A stretch of 64,000 bases of DNA from Microbacteriaceae bacterium VKM Ac-2855 (GTDB taxonomy: Bacteria; Actinomycetota; Actinomycetes; Actinomycetales; Microbacteriaceae), in the NCBI GenBank assembly GCA_013204985.1, contig JABMLG010000001.1, positions 740,574-804,573 on the forward strand. The letters run 5' to 3'. Each line of letters begins with the position of its first letter. The stretch's first letter is position 1. Both the position numbers and the translations under genes were made by a program. The notes below the pieces were generated by a model. It was given only the letters and a program-made list of their open reading frames with translations, ran no database searches and was not told the origin of the DNA. Shown here piece after piece: positions 9,920-18,859 of this stretch.

Positions 9920-10886
9920 CCCGAGCGTCTGCTACCGCGGACTGCATCTGTGCGAGCATCGCACCGGCTCGCTCCACTACGTCCGGGGCCGCGGAAATGC
10001 TGTACTCGACGCCGGCGGGCATCCAGACCAGACCCGAGAGCAGACCCTCGATGCTGTCCGCATCGATAGGCCACCGAGTGCGCTCGTCGCCAATCGCCTC
10101 GGCTCCCGCCGACCACCGGCCGAGGTGCTCGCGGAACCGATCGATCGGGAGTTCGACGACGACCTCGGCGCGATAGCGGCGTCGCTGCGCCGCCATCGCT
10201 CGCTCGAGATAGGCGGCAGCGTCGCGCTCCGGCAGCGCCCGCTGCTCGAAGTGCACCCGCGTGCCGAAGAAGCGGCTCATCCTGTCGAGCCGGAAGGTGC
10301 GCCAGTCGCCGCGGCGCAGATCCCAACAGAGCAGGAACCACGTACGCGAGGTGGACACCACCGAGTGCGGCTCCACGACTCGATCGGTCTCGGTGCCGTC
10401 GGCCGCCACGTAGTGGAAACGGATCCGCTCGCGGTCGCGGCAGGCGAGAGCCAGTTGACCGAGCATCTCCTGCGGGACCGTGGTCTCACGCGGTCGCGCC
10501 GAGCGGACGAGACCGCCGACCGCATTCACCCGCTCGCGCAGGGCGGGTGGCAGGACCTGTTCGAACTTGGCCAGCGCGCTCAGCGTCGTGCGCTCGCCGT
10601 CGTCGAGACCCTCGTCGGCGGCTAGGCGGAGGCCGACCGCCATGGTCACGGCCTCGTCGTCGTTCAGCAGCAGCGGCGGCAACTGCGATCCGGCCTCGAG
10701 CCGGTATCCGCCGGCGGCGCCTCGTGTCGCCTCGACCCGGTAACCGAGCTCGCGGAGACGCTCGATGTCGCGGCGAAGCGTGCGTTCGGTGACGCCGAGG
10801 CGCCGCGCCAGAGCGGGCCCGGCCCACTGCCGATAGGTCTGCAGCAGATCGAGCAAGGTGAGCACACGCGACGTCGTTTCTGACAT
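9903..10886 (-). CDS. YafY-type transcriptional regulator (HTH + WYL)
   Basis: This 327-aa regulator has an N-terminal DeoR-like winged helix (RVLTLLDLLQTYRQWAGPALARRL, then TLRRDIERLRELGYRVEA). A WYL ligand-sensing domain follows (CRDRERIRFHYVAADGTETDRVVEPHSVV, then TWFLLCWDLRRGDWRTFRLDRM). WYL regulators often respond to nucleotide or DNA-damage signals. It is divergent from a VOC protein gene 103 bp away. In actinobacteria this YafY/VOC pairing is frequent, so it probably controls that gene. Confidence 0.9.
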   Translation of the reverse strand: MSETTSRVLTLLDLLQTYRQWAGPALARRLGVTERTLRRDIERLRELGYRVEATRGAAGGYRLEAGSQLPPLLLNDDEAVTMAVGLRLAADEGLDDGERTTLSALAKFEQVLPPALRERVNAVGGLVRSARPRETTVPQEMLGQLALACRDRERIRFHYVAADGTETDRVVEPHSVVSTSRTWFLLCWDLRRGDWRTFRLDRMSRFFGTRVHFEQRALPERDAAAYLERAMAAQRRRYRAEVVVELPIDRFREHLGRWSAGAEAIGDERTRWPIDADSIEGLLSGLVWMPAGVEYSISAAPDVVERAGAMLAQMQSAVADARVMTAG

Positions 10887-10989
10887 GTTGTGATTCTCGC
10901 GCGCATTCAGGACTGATCGCGTCCTGAATACCTCCTACCGTCGAAGCATCAAGCGCCGAAAGGCACTCAGCCACCGAGAGGACTCTCCC

Positions 10990-11367
10990 ATGGACATGAA
11001 GCTCGAACTCGTCGCCGTTCCCGTCACCGATGTCGACCGCGCCAAGGACTTCTACGTGAACACGATCGGCTTCCACGCCGATCACGACCACCTCGTGCAC
11101 GAAGGCCTGCGCTTCGTGCAGCTGACCCCGCCCGGATCCGCCTGCTCGATCGTGCTCGGAGTCGGGATCACCGACATGGCACCGGGCTCGCAGAAAGGGC
11201 TGCAGATGGTCGTCGCGGACGCCACTGCCGCCCGGGCCGAGCTGATCTCGCGCGGGGCGGAGGTGTCGGAGATCGATTCGCAGCCCTGGGGCGAGTTCGT
11301 CTACTTCGCCGATCCCGACGGCAACACGTGGGCACTGCAGCAGATCGTCTACCCGAGCGCCCCGTAG
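10990..11367 (+). CDS. VOC (glyoxalase/bleomycin resistance) family protein
   Basis: A 125-aa single vicinal-oxygen-chelate domain protein. VPVTDVDRAKDFYVNTIGF opens the first beta-alpha-beta module. The second ends in FVYFADPDGNTWALQQI, which holds a likely metal-ligand region near the C-terminus. Substrates vary widely (glyoxals, antibiotics, catechols), so no reaction is assigned. GAGAGGA lies upstream of the ATG. It is divergent from the WYL regulator and convergent, 1 bp apart, with the LLM gene. Confidence 0.88.
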   Translation: MDMKLELVAVPVTDVDRAKDFYVNTIGFHADHDHLVHEGLRFVQLTPPGSACSIVLGVGITDMAPGSQKGLQMVVADATAARAELISRGAEVSEIDSQPWGEFVYFADPDGNTWALQQIVYPSAP

Positions 11368-11368
11368 C

Positions 11369-12418
11369 TCACTCGGCGAGCATCTCACGCACCAGGGGGA
11401 TGACCCGGGTGCCGTAGAGCTCGATGTTGCGCATGATCGCGTCGTGCGGCAACGTGCCCGCACTGTATTTGAGATCGAACCGGTCGATGCCGAGATCGCG
11501 GACGGTGCTCGCGATCTTGCGAGCGACGGTTTCGGGCGAGCCGACGTGCAGAGCGCCGTCGGGGGCGGCCTCCTGGTCGAAATGGCTGCGCGTCATCGGC
11601 GCCCAGCCTCGGTCGCGACCGATCGAATCCGCCATCTTCTTGTAGTGCGGGAAGTACAGTTCGCGCGCCTCCTCATCCGTCGCCGCCACGAACCCGGGCG
11701 AGTGCGCGGCGACCGGAAGGCGGGGTTGCTCGAGCTGGTCCAGCGCCCGGCCGAAAAGATCGACGAAGGGCCGGAATCGAGCCGGTGATCCGCCGATGAT
11801 CGCGAGCACGAGCGGGAAGCCGAATCGCGCCGCGCGGACGACCGACTCGGGGCTGCCGCCGACGCCGACCCAGGTGGTCAGCCGGCCGCTCTCGACGGGC
11901 GGATACACCTCTTGAGCGTTCAGACCGGCGCGGGTCTGCCCGCTCCAGGTCACCGGCCCCTGCTGGAGCAGCTCGGCGAACAGTTCGAGCTTCTCCTCGA
12001 AAAGCAGCTCGTACTGCGCCAACTCGTAGCCGAAGAGCGGGAACGATTCGGTGAAGGAGCCTCGACCGAGAATGACCTCGGCGCGGCCGGAGGAGATGCC
12101 GTCGAGGGTCGAGAATCGCTGGAACACGCGCACCGGGTCATCGGAGCTGAGAACCGTGACCGCCGAACCGAGGTGGATCCGCTCCGTGCGGCCCGCGATC
12201 GCGGCGAGCACGACATCGGGTGCGCTCACGGCGAAGTCCGCGCGGTGGTGCTCACCCACGCCGAAAGCATCGATTCCGACCTGGTCGGCCAGCACGCCCT
12301 CCTCGACGACATCGCGCAACACCTGCGCGTGGGTACGCGGTGCGCCGTCCGGGCCCACGGTGACATCGCCGAAGGTGTCGACGCCGAATTGGAGCTTCGA
12401 GGATTCATGCATACTCAT
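11369..12418 (-). CDS. LLM class flavin-dependent oxidoreductase
   Basis: A luciferase-like TIM-barrel protein of about 349 aa. Markers are FGVGEHHRADFAVSAPDVVLAA, the nonpolar RIHLGSAVTVLSSDDPVRVFQ strand and the GRAEVILGRGSF loop. Its pattern is that of alkanal monooxygenase-like members using FMN (or F420) supplied by a partner reductase. The substrate is unknown. ATGs exist at 12418 and 12412; neither has a strong ribosome-binding site. Confidence 0.88.
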   Translation of the reverse strand: MSMHESSKLQFGVDTFGDVTVGPDGAPRTHAQVLRDVVEEGVLADQVGIDAFGVGEHHRADFAVSAPDVVLAAIAGRTERIHLGSAVTVLSSDDPVRVFQRFSTLDGISSGRAEVILGRGSFTESFPLFGYELAQYELLFEEKLELFAELLQQGPVTWSGQTRAGLNAQEVYPPVESGRLTTWVGVGGSPESVVRAARFGFPLVLAIIGGSPARFRPFVDLFGRALDQLEQPRLPVAAHSPGFVAATDEEARELYFPHYKKMADSIGRDRGWAPMTRSHFDQEAAPDGALHVGSPETVARKIASTVRDLGIDRFDLKYSAGTLPHDAIMRNIELYGTRVIPLVREMLAE

Positions 12419-12672
12419 GAAACTAGCCCAATCCGGCCTCCGTGTGCCGAAGATGAACGCCCGGCGCCAACGCACTTCACGCGAGCGTCGGTCATCGCGT
12501 CGACCTGCTGCCGCCCGCATGAGACGGGACGTGTCCGGATGTGAGATATCGTCGACTGTTCACCGAGCAGCGGTTAGGTTCCGGGTCGGCGTGTCCGCGA
12601 CGGAGTCGATCGGATGCGCTGATCGACGGCTCGCGCTCGACGTCGCGCAGCGACTGCGATAGCTCACGAGAT

Positions 12673-12689
12673 CGATCGCCCGGCGATCG
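12673..12689. promoter_or_regulatory. Palindrome upstream of ABC exporter operon
   Basis: CGATCGCC and GGCGATCG form a perfect 8-bp inverted repeat around a single C, ending 15 bp before the exporter start codon at 12705. Its place just ahead of the purine-rich ribosome-binding site (GAAGAAGGAAG) fits an operator. No regulator gene lies beside it. Confidence 0.3.
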
Positions 12690-12704
12690 GAAGAAGGAAG
12701 AAAT

Positions 12705-13439
12705 ATGACGAAACTACTCGAGGCACACCAGGTGCATAAAGAGTTCCCGACAGGCGGCGTCACCGGACTGACGCGCGTCCTGAAAGGCGTGTCGCTTCAG
12801 GTCGACCCCGGTGAAATGGTCACCATCGTCGGGCCGAGTGGTTCGGGCAAGTCCACACTTCTGCAGTGCGTATCCGGGCTCGATTCCGTGACGTCGGGAG
12901 CCGTGACGATCGATGGCACCGATATCGCCGGATTGAGTTCGGACGATGCGGCATCATTCCGGCGAGAGAACATCGCATTCGTCTTCCAGTCCTACAACCT
13001 GATCCCGGCATTCACCGCCTTCGACAATGTCGCCATCGCCATGCGCCTGTCCCGTGGCGTCGTCGACCGACGAGCGGTGAACTCTGCTCTGGATTCCGTC
13101 GGTCTGCTCGAGGTCGCCCGACAGCGCCCGGGCCAGCTCTCCGGGGGTCAGCAGCAGAGGGTCGCGATTGCTCGGGCATTCGCAACGACCGCTCGTCTCC
13201 TCTTCGCTGACGAACCGACCGGTGCTCTCGATACCGACGCGGGACGGAAGGTGTTGAACCTTCTGAGGGACTACGCCCGAGATGAGCGCAGTGTGGTGAT
13301 GGTCACCCACGACCTCGATGCAGCTGCGCTCGGTGACCGCGTGCTGGTCATGCGTGATGGACGGATCCACGGCGAGCTTCGTCGTCCGACCGTCGCCCAG
13401 ATCCTCGATGCGGTCGAGCTCGCACGGAGGCCGTCATGA
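12705..13439 (+). CDS. ABC transporter ATP-binding protein (MacB/LolD type)
   Basis: A 244-aa nucleotide-binding subunit. Walker A is GPSGSGKSTLL, the ABC signature LSGGQQQRVAIARAFA and Walker B LLFADEPTGALD; the last is typical of the MacB/LolD/FtsE branch. It pairs with the FtsX-like permease that follows with a 4-bp ATGA overlap. Likely roles are peptide or lipid export or extrusion of antimicrobial peptides. GAAGGAAG precedes the ATG. Confidence 0.92.
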   Translation: MTKLLEAHQVHKEFPTGGVTGLTRVLKGVSLQVDPGEMVTIVGPSGSGKSTLLQCVSGLDSVTSGAVTIDGTDIAGLSSDDAASFRRENIAFVFQSYNLIPAFTAFDNVAIAMRLSRGVVDRRAVNSALDSVGLLEVARQRPGQLSGGQQQRVAIARAFATTARLLFADEPTGALDTDAGRKVLNLLRDYARDERSVVMVTHDLDAAALGDRVLVMRDGRIHGELRRPTVAQILDAVELARRPS

Positions 13440-14758
13440 TCTTCGCATTGGTGACGAGAGAACTGGCCATCGGCTGGCGGCTGTGGGCCGGCGCATTCGT
13501 TCTGGCGTTCTTCGCGGGCCTGATCGCCTGCGTGTGCGCCGGGGATATCTCGACAGCGCACGCGATGACGCCCGACCAGGACCCGGCCGGCCTGATCAAC
13601 CACGCCTACATCTACATGGGCTTCAACGCGCCGGTGGTCGTGGGCGCACTCAACATCCTGATCACCTACATCGTCGCCTTGCAGCGTCCGCGTTACGCGC
13701 TGTGGCAGCTCGCCGGCGTCGCCCCGCGCACGATCCGAACGGTCGTCCTCCTCCAGACCGCACTGCTCGGTCTGGTCGCCTTCGCGCTGGCGCTGTTGGT
13801 AGCGGCACCGACACTGAACTTCACGCTCAACACACTCTCGGCACCTCTCCGATCGGACGCCGAACCCATCCGAGTCGTGACGCTGGCGTGGCCTGAGGTG
13901 ACGGTCGCCTTCCTCGTCTTCATGGCGGTGGTGCTCTTGAGCGCGCTCGGCGCGGCGACGAAAGCACGTCGCACGCCCATCCTCGCGGCAATCCGCACGC
14001 CGGAGGTGACCAACGCGCCACTCTCGAAGGCGCGCTTCGTGTGGGCGATCGTGTGTCTGGCCATCGTGGTCGTGTGCACGATATCGATCATGGTGACGGG
14101 GAGTGGATGGTTCGCCTTCGGTCAGATGCTGATCATCATCGTGTTCCTCCCCGTCGCATCCTGGGTGTCAGAGCGTGTGATGCGACTCTGGGTCGGACTC
14201 GTTCCTGGAGGACACGAGAGCTGGTACATCGCTCGAGAGTCCGCGAAATACAACGTGACCCGCAGCCACGCCGGAATCAGTCTGATGGTGATCGCTATCG
14301 GGCTCGGGATCTTCACCGGCGCATTCGGCTTGTGGAGCGAACCGGAATACGCAGCGATCGCGATCGTACTGTTCGGCTCGCCTCTCGCTCTCGCACTTTT
14401 CGCCGGTGCGGCAACGATCATGATGACATCCGTTCATCGCCGTCGGGAGTCGGTCCTCCTCACGCTGTCGGGCGCGACCCGGTCCGTGCTGATCGTGGCG
14501 GCAGCGCTCGAGGCGCTCATCTTCACGATCACCGCAGGAATCATCTCGCTTGCGATCGCGGTTCCCTTCATACTGACGCCGACCCAACAGGAGACGGCCA
14601 CGGGCGAGACCGTCATCGACAATCCGCTCATCCCTCTCGTACCGATTCCTTTCGTTCTCGTCATCGGATTCTTCGTGCTCTTCGTCACGACGGTTCAGCC
14701 CATCCTTCAGGCGAGCCGCAACAGCCCCGCTTCCGAGTTGCGACGCGCAGCCGTGTAG
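13436..14758 (+). CDS. ABC transporter permease (FtsX-like)
   Basis: A 440-aa membrane protein with about ten hydrophobic segments in two groups, arranged like a two-repeat FtsX/MacB permease of Gram-positive type. The first group follows ELAIGWRLWAGAFVL. A large extracytoplasmic stretch and conserved-looking VALQRPRYALWQLAGVAPRTI precede the second. It forms an exporter with the preceding ATPase. The cargo is unknown, and no dedicated two-component system is adjacent. Confidence 0.85.
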   Translation: MIFALVTRELAIGWRLWAGAFVLAFFAGLIACVCAGDISTAHAMTPDQDPAGLINHAYIYMGFNAPVVVGALNILITYIVALQRPRYALWQLAGVAPRTIRTVVLLQTALLGLVAFALALLVAAPTLNFTLNTLSAPLRSDAEPIRVVTLAWPEVTVAFLVFMAVVLLSALGAATKARRTPILAAIRTPEVTNAPLSKARFVWAIVCLAIVVVCTISIMVTGSGWFAFGQMLIIIVFLPVASWVSERVMRLWVGLVPGGHESWYIARESAKYNVTRSHAGISLMVIAIGLGIFTGAFGLWSEPEYAAIAIVLFGSPLALALFAGAATIMMTSVHRRRESVLLTLSGATRSVLIVAAALEALIFTITAGIISLAIAVPFILTPTQQETATGETVIDNPLIPLVPIPFVLVIGFFVLFVTTVQPILQASRNSPASELRRAAV

Positions 14759-14801
14759 CCGCCTCGAGTCCGGAAAGTTCATCCGCGACATCGGTTCGTC
14801 G

Positions 14802-15419
14802 CTACGGTGTCATCGGCTCCGTCATCGGCTCGGAACCGAGGGCCATTCCGGCGGCGCGCGCAGGCCCGCGGTAGGCACACGCGAGGGAGTCGATGGTGTC
14901 GTGCGCGTTCAACCCGGACGGGTTGGGCAGCACCCACAGCTCGGCTCCCCCGAGTGTCTCATCCTGCCTCCCCTGCCTCGCGGTCCGGCGGCCGAACGCG
15001 GCCCGATACGAGGTGATGCCCACCATCGCGACGACCGACGGAGCGAGCCGCTGCACCGTCTCGATCAGACGCTCGCCGCCCGCGCGGAGCTCCGGCAGCG
15101 TCAACTCGTCCGCTCGAGCCGTCGCCCGGTGCACCAGATTGCTGATGCCGATGCCTTCCCTGATCAGATACTCGCGGTCGGTCGCCGACATCCCGTCGGC
15201 CGCCCGGATGAGGTGATCGGTGATGCCGGCGGCGAAGAGCGCCGGGTAGAAGCGGTTGCCCGGGTGCGCGAAGTGGGCACCCGTCGCGGCCGTCCACAAT
15301 CCCGGGTTGATGCCGACGAACAGCAAACGCATCCCGGGGCCGGCGAGGTCGTCGATCTCGGTATCGCGGAACGACTCCAGCTGAGCCTTGGTGAATCGCA
15401 CCCCTCGATCCTGCCGCAT
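14802..15419 (-). CDS. mug: G/U mismatch-specific uracil-DNA glycosylase
   Basis: A base-excision repair enzyme that removes uracil or ethenocytosine opposite guanine. The active-site motif LLFVGINPGLW with the catalytic Asn, plus WVLPNPSGLNAH near the C-terminus, identify the Mug/TDG family. The ATG at 15419 gives 205 aa; a GTG at 15401 is an equally plausible start. The last codons are encoded by a 12-bp direct repeat (14809-14820 and 14821-14832), which repeats Met-Thr-Glu-Pro just before the stop. Confidence 0.92.
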   Translation of the reverse strand: MRQDRGVRFTKAQLESFRDTEIDDLAGPGMRLLFVGINPGLWTAATGAHFAHPGNRFYPALFAAGITDHLIRAADGMSATDREYLIREGIGISNLVHRATARADELTLPELRAGGERLIETVQRLAPSVVAMVGITSYRAAFGRRTARQGRQDETLGGAELWVLPNPSGLNAHDTIDSLACAYRGPARAAGMALGSEPMTEPMTP

Positions 15420-15484
15420 CGATGCCGCCTGAGCATCGGGTGCAAGCCTTCGCAGACCGGCACGTCGAGGGGCACGATGGGAGC

Positions 15485-15742
15485 ATGTCGAACACAGAGC
15501 AGACTCAGCCCGTCCAAGCCGGCAGTGATGACGCGCACATCGACGAGAAACTGCGCGGTATCCTGCTGCAGCTGGCCGCCGATCACGACTCCCGTCCGGA
15601 TGAGGATCTGGAAGCCGTGCTGACGAAGCGGCTGAAGGACTCGGACATCTCGCTCTCCACCGAGACGGTCGCCTCACTCGCCCGGAAGATCCCTGGACTC
15701 ACCCGCGCCGACGGCACCGACCTGCAGCCGGGCGTGCACTGA
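15485..15742 (+). CDS. Small hypothetical protein, 85 aa
   Basis: A small acidic cytoplasmic protein with no family I recognise. The middle section, HIDEKLRGILLQLAADHDSR, is predicted helical. The C-terminal SLSTETVASLARKIPGL is also helical. A GGGAG directly before the ATG at 15485 supports the start over the longer frame. It reads away from mug and ends 4 bp from the convergent NTF2-like gene. Confidence 0.7.
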   Translation: MSNTEQTQPVQAGSDDAHIDEKLRGILLQLAADHDSRPDEDLEAVLTKRLKDSDISLSTETVASLARKIPGLTRADGTDLQPGVH

Positions 15743-15746
15743 CGCC

Positions 15747-16184
15747 TCAGGCGCGGCCCGCCGCCATCCGCTCGTCGAGCTCAGCGATCCGCGCCCGCTC
15801 GTCGATCGAGACGGCGACGTAGGCGCGGAGTTCGTCGCCGTCGCGGCGGAGCAGGTATTCGCAATCCGAATCGGTCAGTGGCAGCTCATCCGCACCGAAG
15901 TAGTGCCAGCGCACCAGCACCCGCGCGATGCCCGGGGTGAGTGCGACCCAGTCGAGCACGGTGAAGTCGACGCGTTGCATCCCGAAGCGACGGTAGGCCG
16001 GGTAGCCCTGCTCGAGTTCTTCGCCCATCGCGGTGCGCGTCTCGAGCGCACCGCAGAAGTCATCGGTGATCACCATGCCCGGCGTGCCCCACAAACGGAC
16101 GATCGCCGCCGTATCGTATGCCCCCGCGGCCGCCGCGTAGGCGGCGAGGTAGCGTTCGACTTCGGGCTTCGTCACTCCGGTCAT
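15747..16184 (-). CDS. NTF2-like (SnoaL-type) family protein
   Basis: A 145-aa protein whose layout fits the NTF2-like cone fold. An N-terminal helix (VERYLAAYAAAAGAYDTAAI) leads into LWGTPGMVITDD. The beta strands VDFTVLDWVALTPGIARVLVRWHYFG follow. Family members bind small molecules or act as isomerases; no activity can be inferred. The ATG at 16184 begins where the conserved pattern begins. It lies 44 bp downstream of the Lrp regulator gene on the same strand. Confidence 0.65.
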   Translation of the reverse strand: MTGVTKPEVERYLAAYAAAAGAYDTAAIVRLWGTPGMVITDDFCGALETRTAMGEELEQGYPAYRRFGMQRVDFTVLDWVALTPGIARVLVRWHYFGADELPLTDSDCEYLLRRDGDELRAYVAVSIDERARIAELDERMAAGRA

Positions 16185-16228
16185 GCTCCCAGTCGGCCAC
16201 GTCGCGCCTGGGAACTCAAGGGGCGGCG

Positions 16229-16714
16229 TCACTCCGGCACTGCCGGACCTTTCGTGTGATGGTCGAAGACGATGCTCGTCCGTGTCGAGGCGACCGCGGG
16301 ATGCGCCGACAGGTTCGAGACGACGAAGTCGCGAACGTCGTCGGAGTCGCGCACGGCGACATGGATGATGAAGTCCTCCGAGCCGCCCAGGAAGAACAGC
16401 TGCACGACCTCCGGGAGAGCCCGGATCTCGTCCGCGAATCGTGTGATCGCTTGACGCTGTCCCGCCCGGATGTTCACGCTGATCAGCGCCTGCAGCCGCA
16501 GTCCCAGCGCGGCGGGATCGAGCTCTGCCGTGAACCCCGTGATGATGCCGCGGTCGAGAAGCGAGCGCACCCGTGCGAGGCAAGTCGACGGAGCGATCCC
16601 GGCTCGTTCGGCGAGCTGGCTGTTGGGCGTGCGCGCGTTCGCCCGAAGCACGCGCACGAGCGTGCGATCGACCGTATCCAGCTCCGCCAGGTCGTGCAGA
16701 TCGTTCGGTCGCAT
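16229..16714 (-). CDS. Lrp/AsnC family regulator (AldR-like)
   Basis: A 161-aa regulator with an N-terminal helix-turn-helix (LDTVDRTLVRVLRANARTPN, then GIAPSTCLARVRSLLDRGII) and a C-terminal RAM ligand domain (LQALISVNIRAGQRQAI, then FIIHVAVRDSDDVRDFV). It is divergent from ald with a 150-bp gap. In mycobacteria the divergent Lrp protein AldR controls ald in response to alanine, and the same role is likely here. Confidence 0.9.
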   Translation of the reverse strand: MRPNDLHDLAELDTVDRTLVRVLRANARTPNSQLAERAGIAPSTCLARVRSLLDRGIITGFTAELDPAALGLRLQALISVNIRAGQRQAITRFADEIRALPEVVQLFFLGGSEDFIIHVAVRDSDDVRDFVVSNLSAHPAVASTRTSIVFDHHTKGPAVPE

Positions 16715-16864
16715 CGGTCGCAGCCCCCTGATTTCAGTCGATCCTGCGGAATTAGGTCTCAATCAACGAATCATCTGCGGACTGACACCAGCTCGTAACA
16801 CGATCTTCGCACGATAGGGGCATCGCCGGTGCATTCGTACGGCGCCGCCCACGAAGGAGACGTC

Positions 16865-17977
16865 ATGCGGATCGGCATCCCCACCGAGATCAAGAACAAC
16901 GAGAACCGCGTCGCCGCGACGCCGGCCGGCGTGCACGAGCTGGTGCGGCGCGGCCACACGGTCTCGGTGCAGGCGGGCGCCGGCCTCGGCTCCCGGATCA
17001 CGGATGCGGACTACGCCGCGGCCGGAGCCGGGATCGTCGCCGAGGCCGACACCATCTGGGCGGACGCCGATCTGGTGCTGAAGGTCAAGGAGCCGATCGC
17101 TGAGGAGTACCCGCGGATGCGCGCCGGCCAGATCCTCTTCACCTACCTGCACCTCGCGGCGTCCAAGCCGTGCACGGATGCACTGCTCGCTGCCGGCACG
17201 ACGGCGATCGCTTATGAGACGGTCCAGCTCGCGAACCGCCAGCTGCCCCTGCTCTCGCCGATGAGCGAGGTCGCCGGTCGCCTCTCGATCACGGTCGGCG
17301 CGTATCACCTGATGAGCGCGGCGGGCGGGCGCGGAACCCTGCTGGGAGGAGTGCCGGGCACTCCGAAGGCCAAGGTCGTTGTGATCGGCGGGGGCGTCGC
17401 AGGTGAGCACGCAGCCGCGAACGCCTTGGGCATGGGCGCCGATGTCACCATCATCGACCTCTCGCTCCCCCGACTGCGCGAGCTCGAGAACCGTTTCAAC
17501 GGCGCGATCCAGACGCGCGCCTCCTCGGCCTACGAGGTGGCCGCGCAGGTCAAGGACGCCGACCTCGTGATCGGCTCCGTGCTGATCCCGGGCGAGAAGG
17601 CGCCGAAGCTGGTCACGGATGCGATGGTCGCGACGATGAAGCCGGGCGCCGTGCTCGTCGACATCGCGATCGATCAGGGCGGCTGCTTCGAGAACTCGCA
17701 CCCGACGACCCACGACGACCCGACGTTCGCGGTGCACGACACGGTCTACTACTGCGTGGCGAACATGCCGGGCGCCGTTCCGGAGACGTCGACCCGCGCG
17801 TTGACCAACGCGACTCTGCCCTACGTCGTCGCGCTCGCCGATAAGGGCTGGCAAAAGGCTCTGGCCGACGACGAAGCGCTCGCGAAGGGCCTGAACACCC
17901 ACGAGGGCCAGGTCACCAACGAAGGCGTCGCCGCCGCATTCGACCTGCCGTACGTCGCGCCGCTCAGCCTGGTCTGA
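16865..17977 (+). CDS. ald: Alanine dehydrogenase
   Basis: It interconverts L-alanine and pyruvate plus ammonia with NAD+. The 370-aa length is exactly typical. The N-terminal MRIGIPTEIKNNENRVA signature, the conserved YLHLAASK segment and the nucleotide-binding VVVIGGGVAGEHAAANALG are all present. The ATG at 16865 follows GAAGGAGACGTC. A longer frame begins at 16829 without family similarity. Control by the divergent Lrp regulator is expected. Confidence 0.96.
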   Translation: MRIGIPTEIKNNENRVAATPAGVHELVRRGHTVSVQAGAGLGSRITDADYAAAGAGIVAEADTIWADADLVLKVKEPIAEEYPRMRAGQILFTYLHLAASKPCTDALLAAGTTAIAYETVQLANRQLPLLSPMSEVAGRLSITVGAYHLMSAAGGRGTLLGGVPGTPKAKVVVIGGGVAGEHAAANALGMGADVTIIDLSLPRLRELENRFNGAIQTRASSAYEVAAQVKDADLVIGSVLIPGEKAPKLVTDAMVATMKPGAVLVDIAIDQGGCFENSHPTTHDDPTFAVHDTVYYCVANMPGAVPETSTRALTNATLPYVVALADKGWQKALADDEALAKGLNTHEGQVTNEGVAAAFDLPYVAPLSLV

Positions 17978-17995
17978 CGCCCGCTCCTCGCCGGA

Positions 17996-18796
17996 TCAGC
18001 GCGCCCGAGCTCCCGCCGCGCGTGCGACGGCGAGGGCCGCCGATGCATCCGTGCCGTCCTCCTGACTCCAGGCGGCCGAGAGCATGGCGTAGATGAGAAC
18101 CCAGGCGGAGAGGTCGTCTCGACCGACCCGATCGGCGACGATCGACAGCCGGCGGTCGAGGGCGGCGATCGCTGTCGCAGGGTCGGGGTTCAGGAACAGC
18201 GCGAGGTGATCGAACACCGTCGGCCCGCGGACGCCCTTCGGATCGATGGCGAGCCAGAGCGGCCCGGTGGCATTGCCGAAGTCGAGCACGTTGTCGTGGT
18301 GGCCGTCTCCGTGCAGAAGCCTGATCGGGTCGGACTCGTTCAGCCGCTCACCCAGGAGGGCGGCTGCGCGCCGGTGCAGACCCGGCTCCGGATGGGCGCG
18401 ATCCGGAGAACTCTGGAGCGACCTCGTCCGCTCGCGCAGCGACGGCGCCGGTGCGCCCGAATCCGGAGCCGAGTGCAACCGCGCGAGCACGTCGCAGATG
18501 ATGCCCGTCGCCTCGTCGTCGTGGCCGGTCGCGGCGAGACGCGCGAGATGCCTCGGGCCCGTCGCCCGTGGCATCAGCACCGCGTCGCCGTCGCGCTCGA
18601 TGACGGCTGCGGCCCCACGGCCCGCCCAGCCGGCGAGGACGGCGATGCCACGACGCTCCTCCTCGATGCGCGCGAGCTTCAGCATTACCGGCGCACCATC
18701 GCGACGGCCGGGCAGCAGCTCGCTCGACATCGTCGCGAACGCGGGGCCTGTCGGCTCGACCCTCCACCGGAGGGCGTAGTCCACGATCTCGGCCAT
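17996..18796 (-). CDS. APH(6)-like aminoglycoside/hydroxyurea kinase family protein
   Basis: A 266-aa kinase-fold protein. The catalytic loop is LLHGDGHHDNVLDF (Asp164, Asn169) and the metal-binding Asp185 lies in WLAIDPKGVRG. The double His-His and the DPKG motif point to the streptomycin 6-kinase / hydroxyurea phosphotransferase branch. Many genomic members do not confer resistance, so a resistance phenotype is unproven. It is convergent with ald, 18 bp apart, and divergent from nnrE. Confidence 0.85.
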   Translation of the reverse strand: MAEIVDYALRWRVEPTGPAFATMSSELLPGRRDGAPVMLKLARIEEERRGIAVLAGWAGRGAAAVIERDGDAVLMPRATGPRHLARLAATGHDDEATGIICDVLARLHSAPDSGAPAPSLRERTRSLQSSPDRAHPEPGLHRRAAALLGERLNESDPIRLLHGDGHHDNVLDFGNATGPLWLAIDPKGVRGPTVFDHLALFLNPDPATAIAALDRRLSIVADRVGRDDLSAWVLIYAMLSAAWSQEDGTDASAALAVARAAGARAR

Positions 18797-18859
18797 GGCA
18801 GAACCCTAACCGGTGGGCAAGCGGTTGCCTCCGCCCGTCGCACGCAGCAGAGTGGGCTC

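Noticed and set aside
17996-18796. Calling the kinase a streptomycin resistance gene
   Set aside because: Motifs fit the APH(6)/hydroxyurea kinase family, but most chromosomal members are not shown to give resistance.
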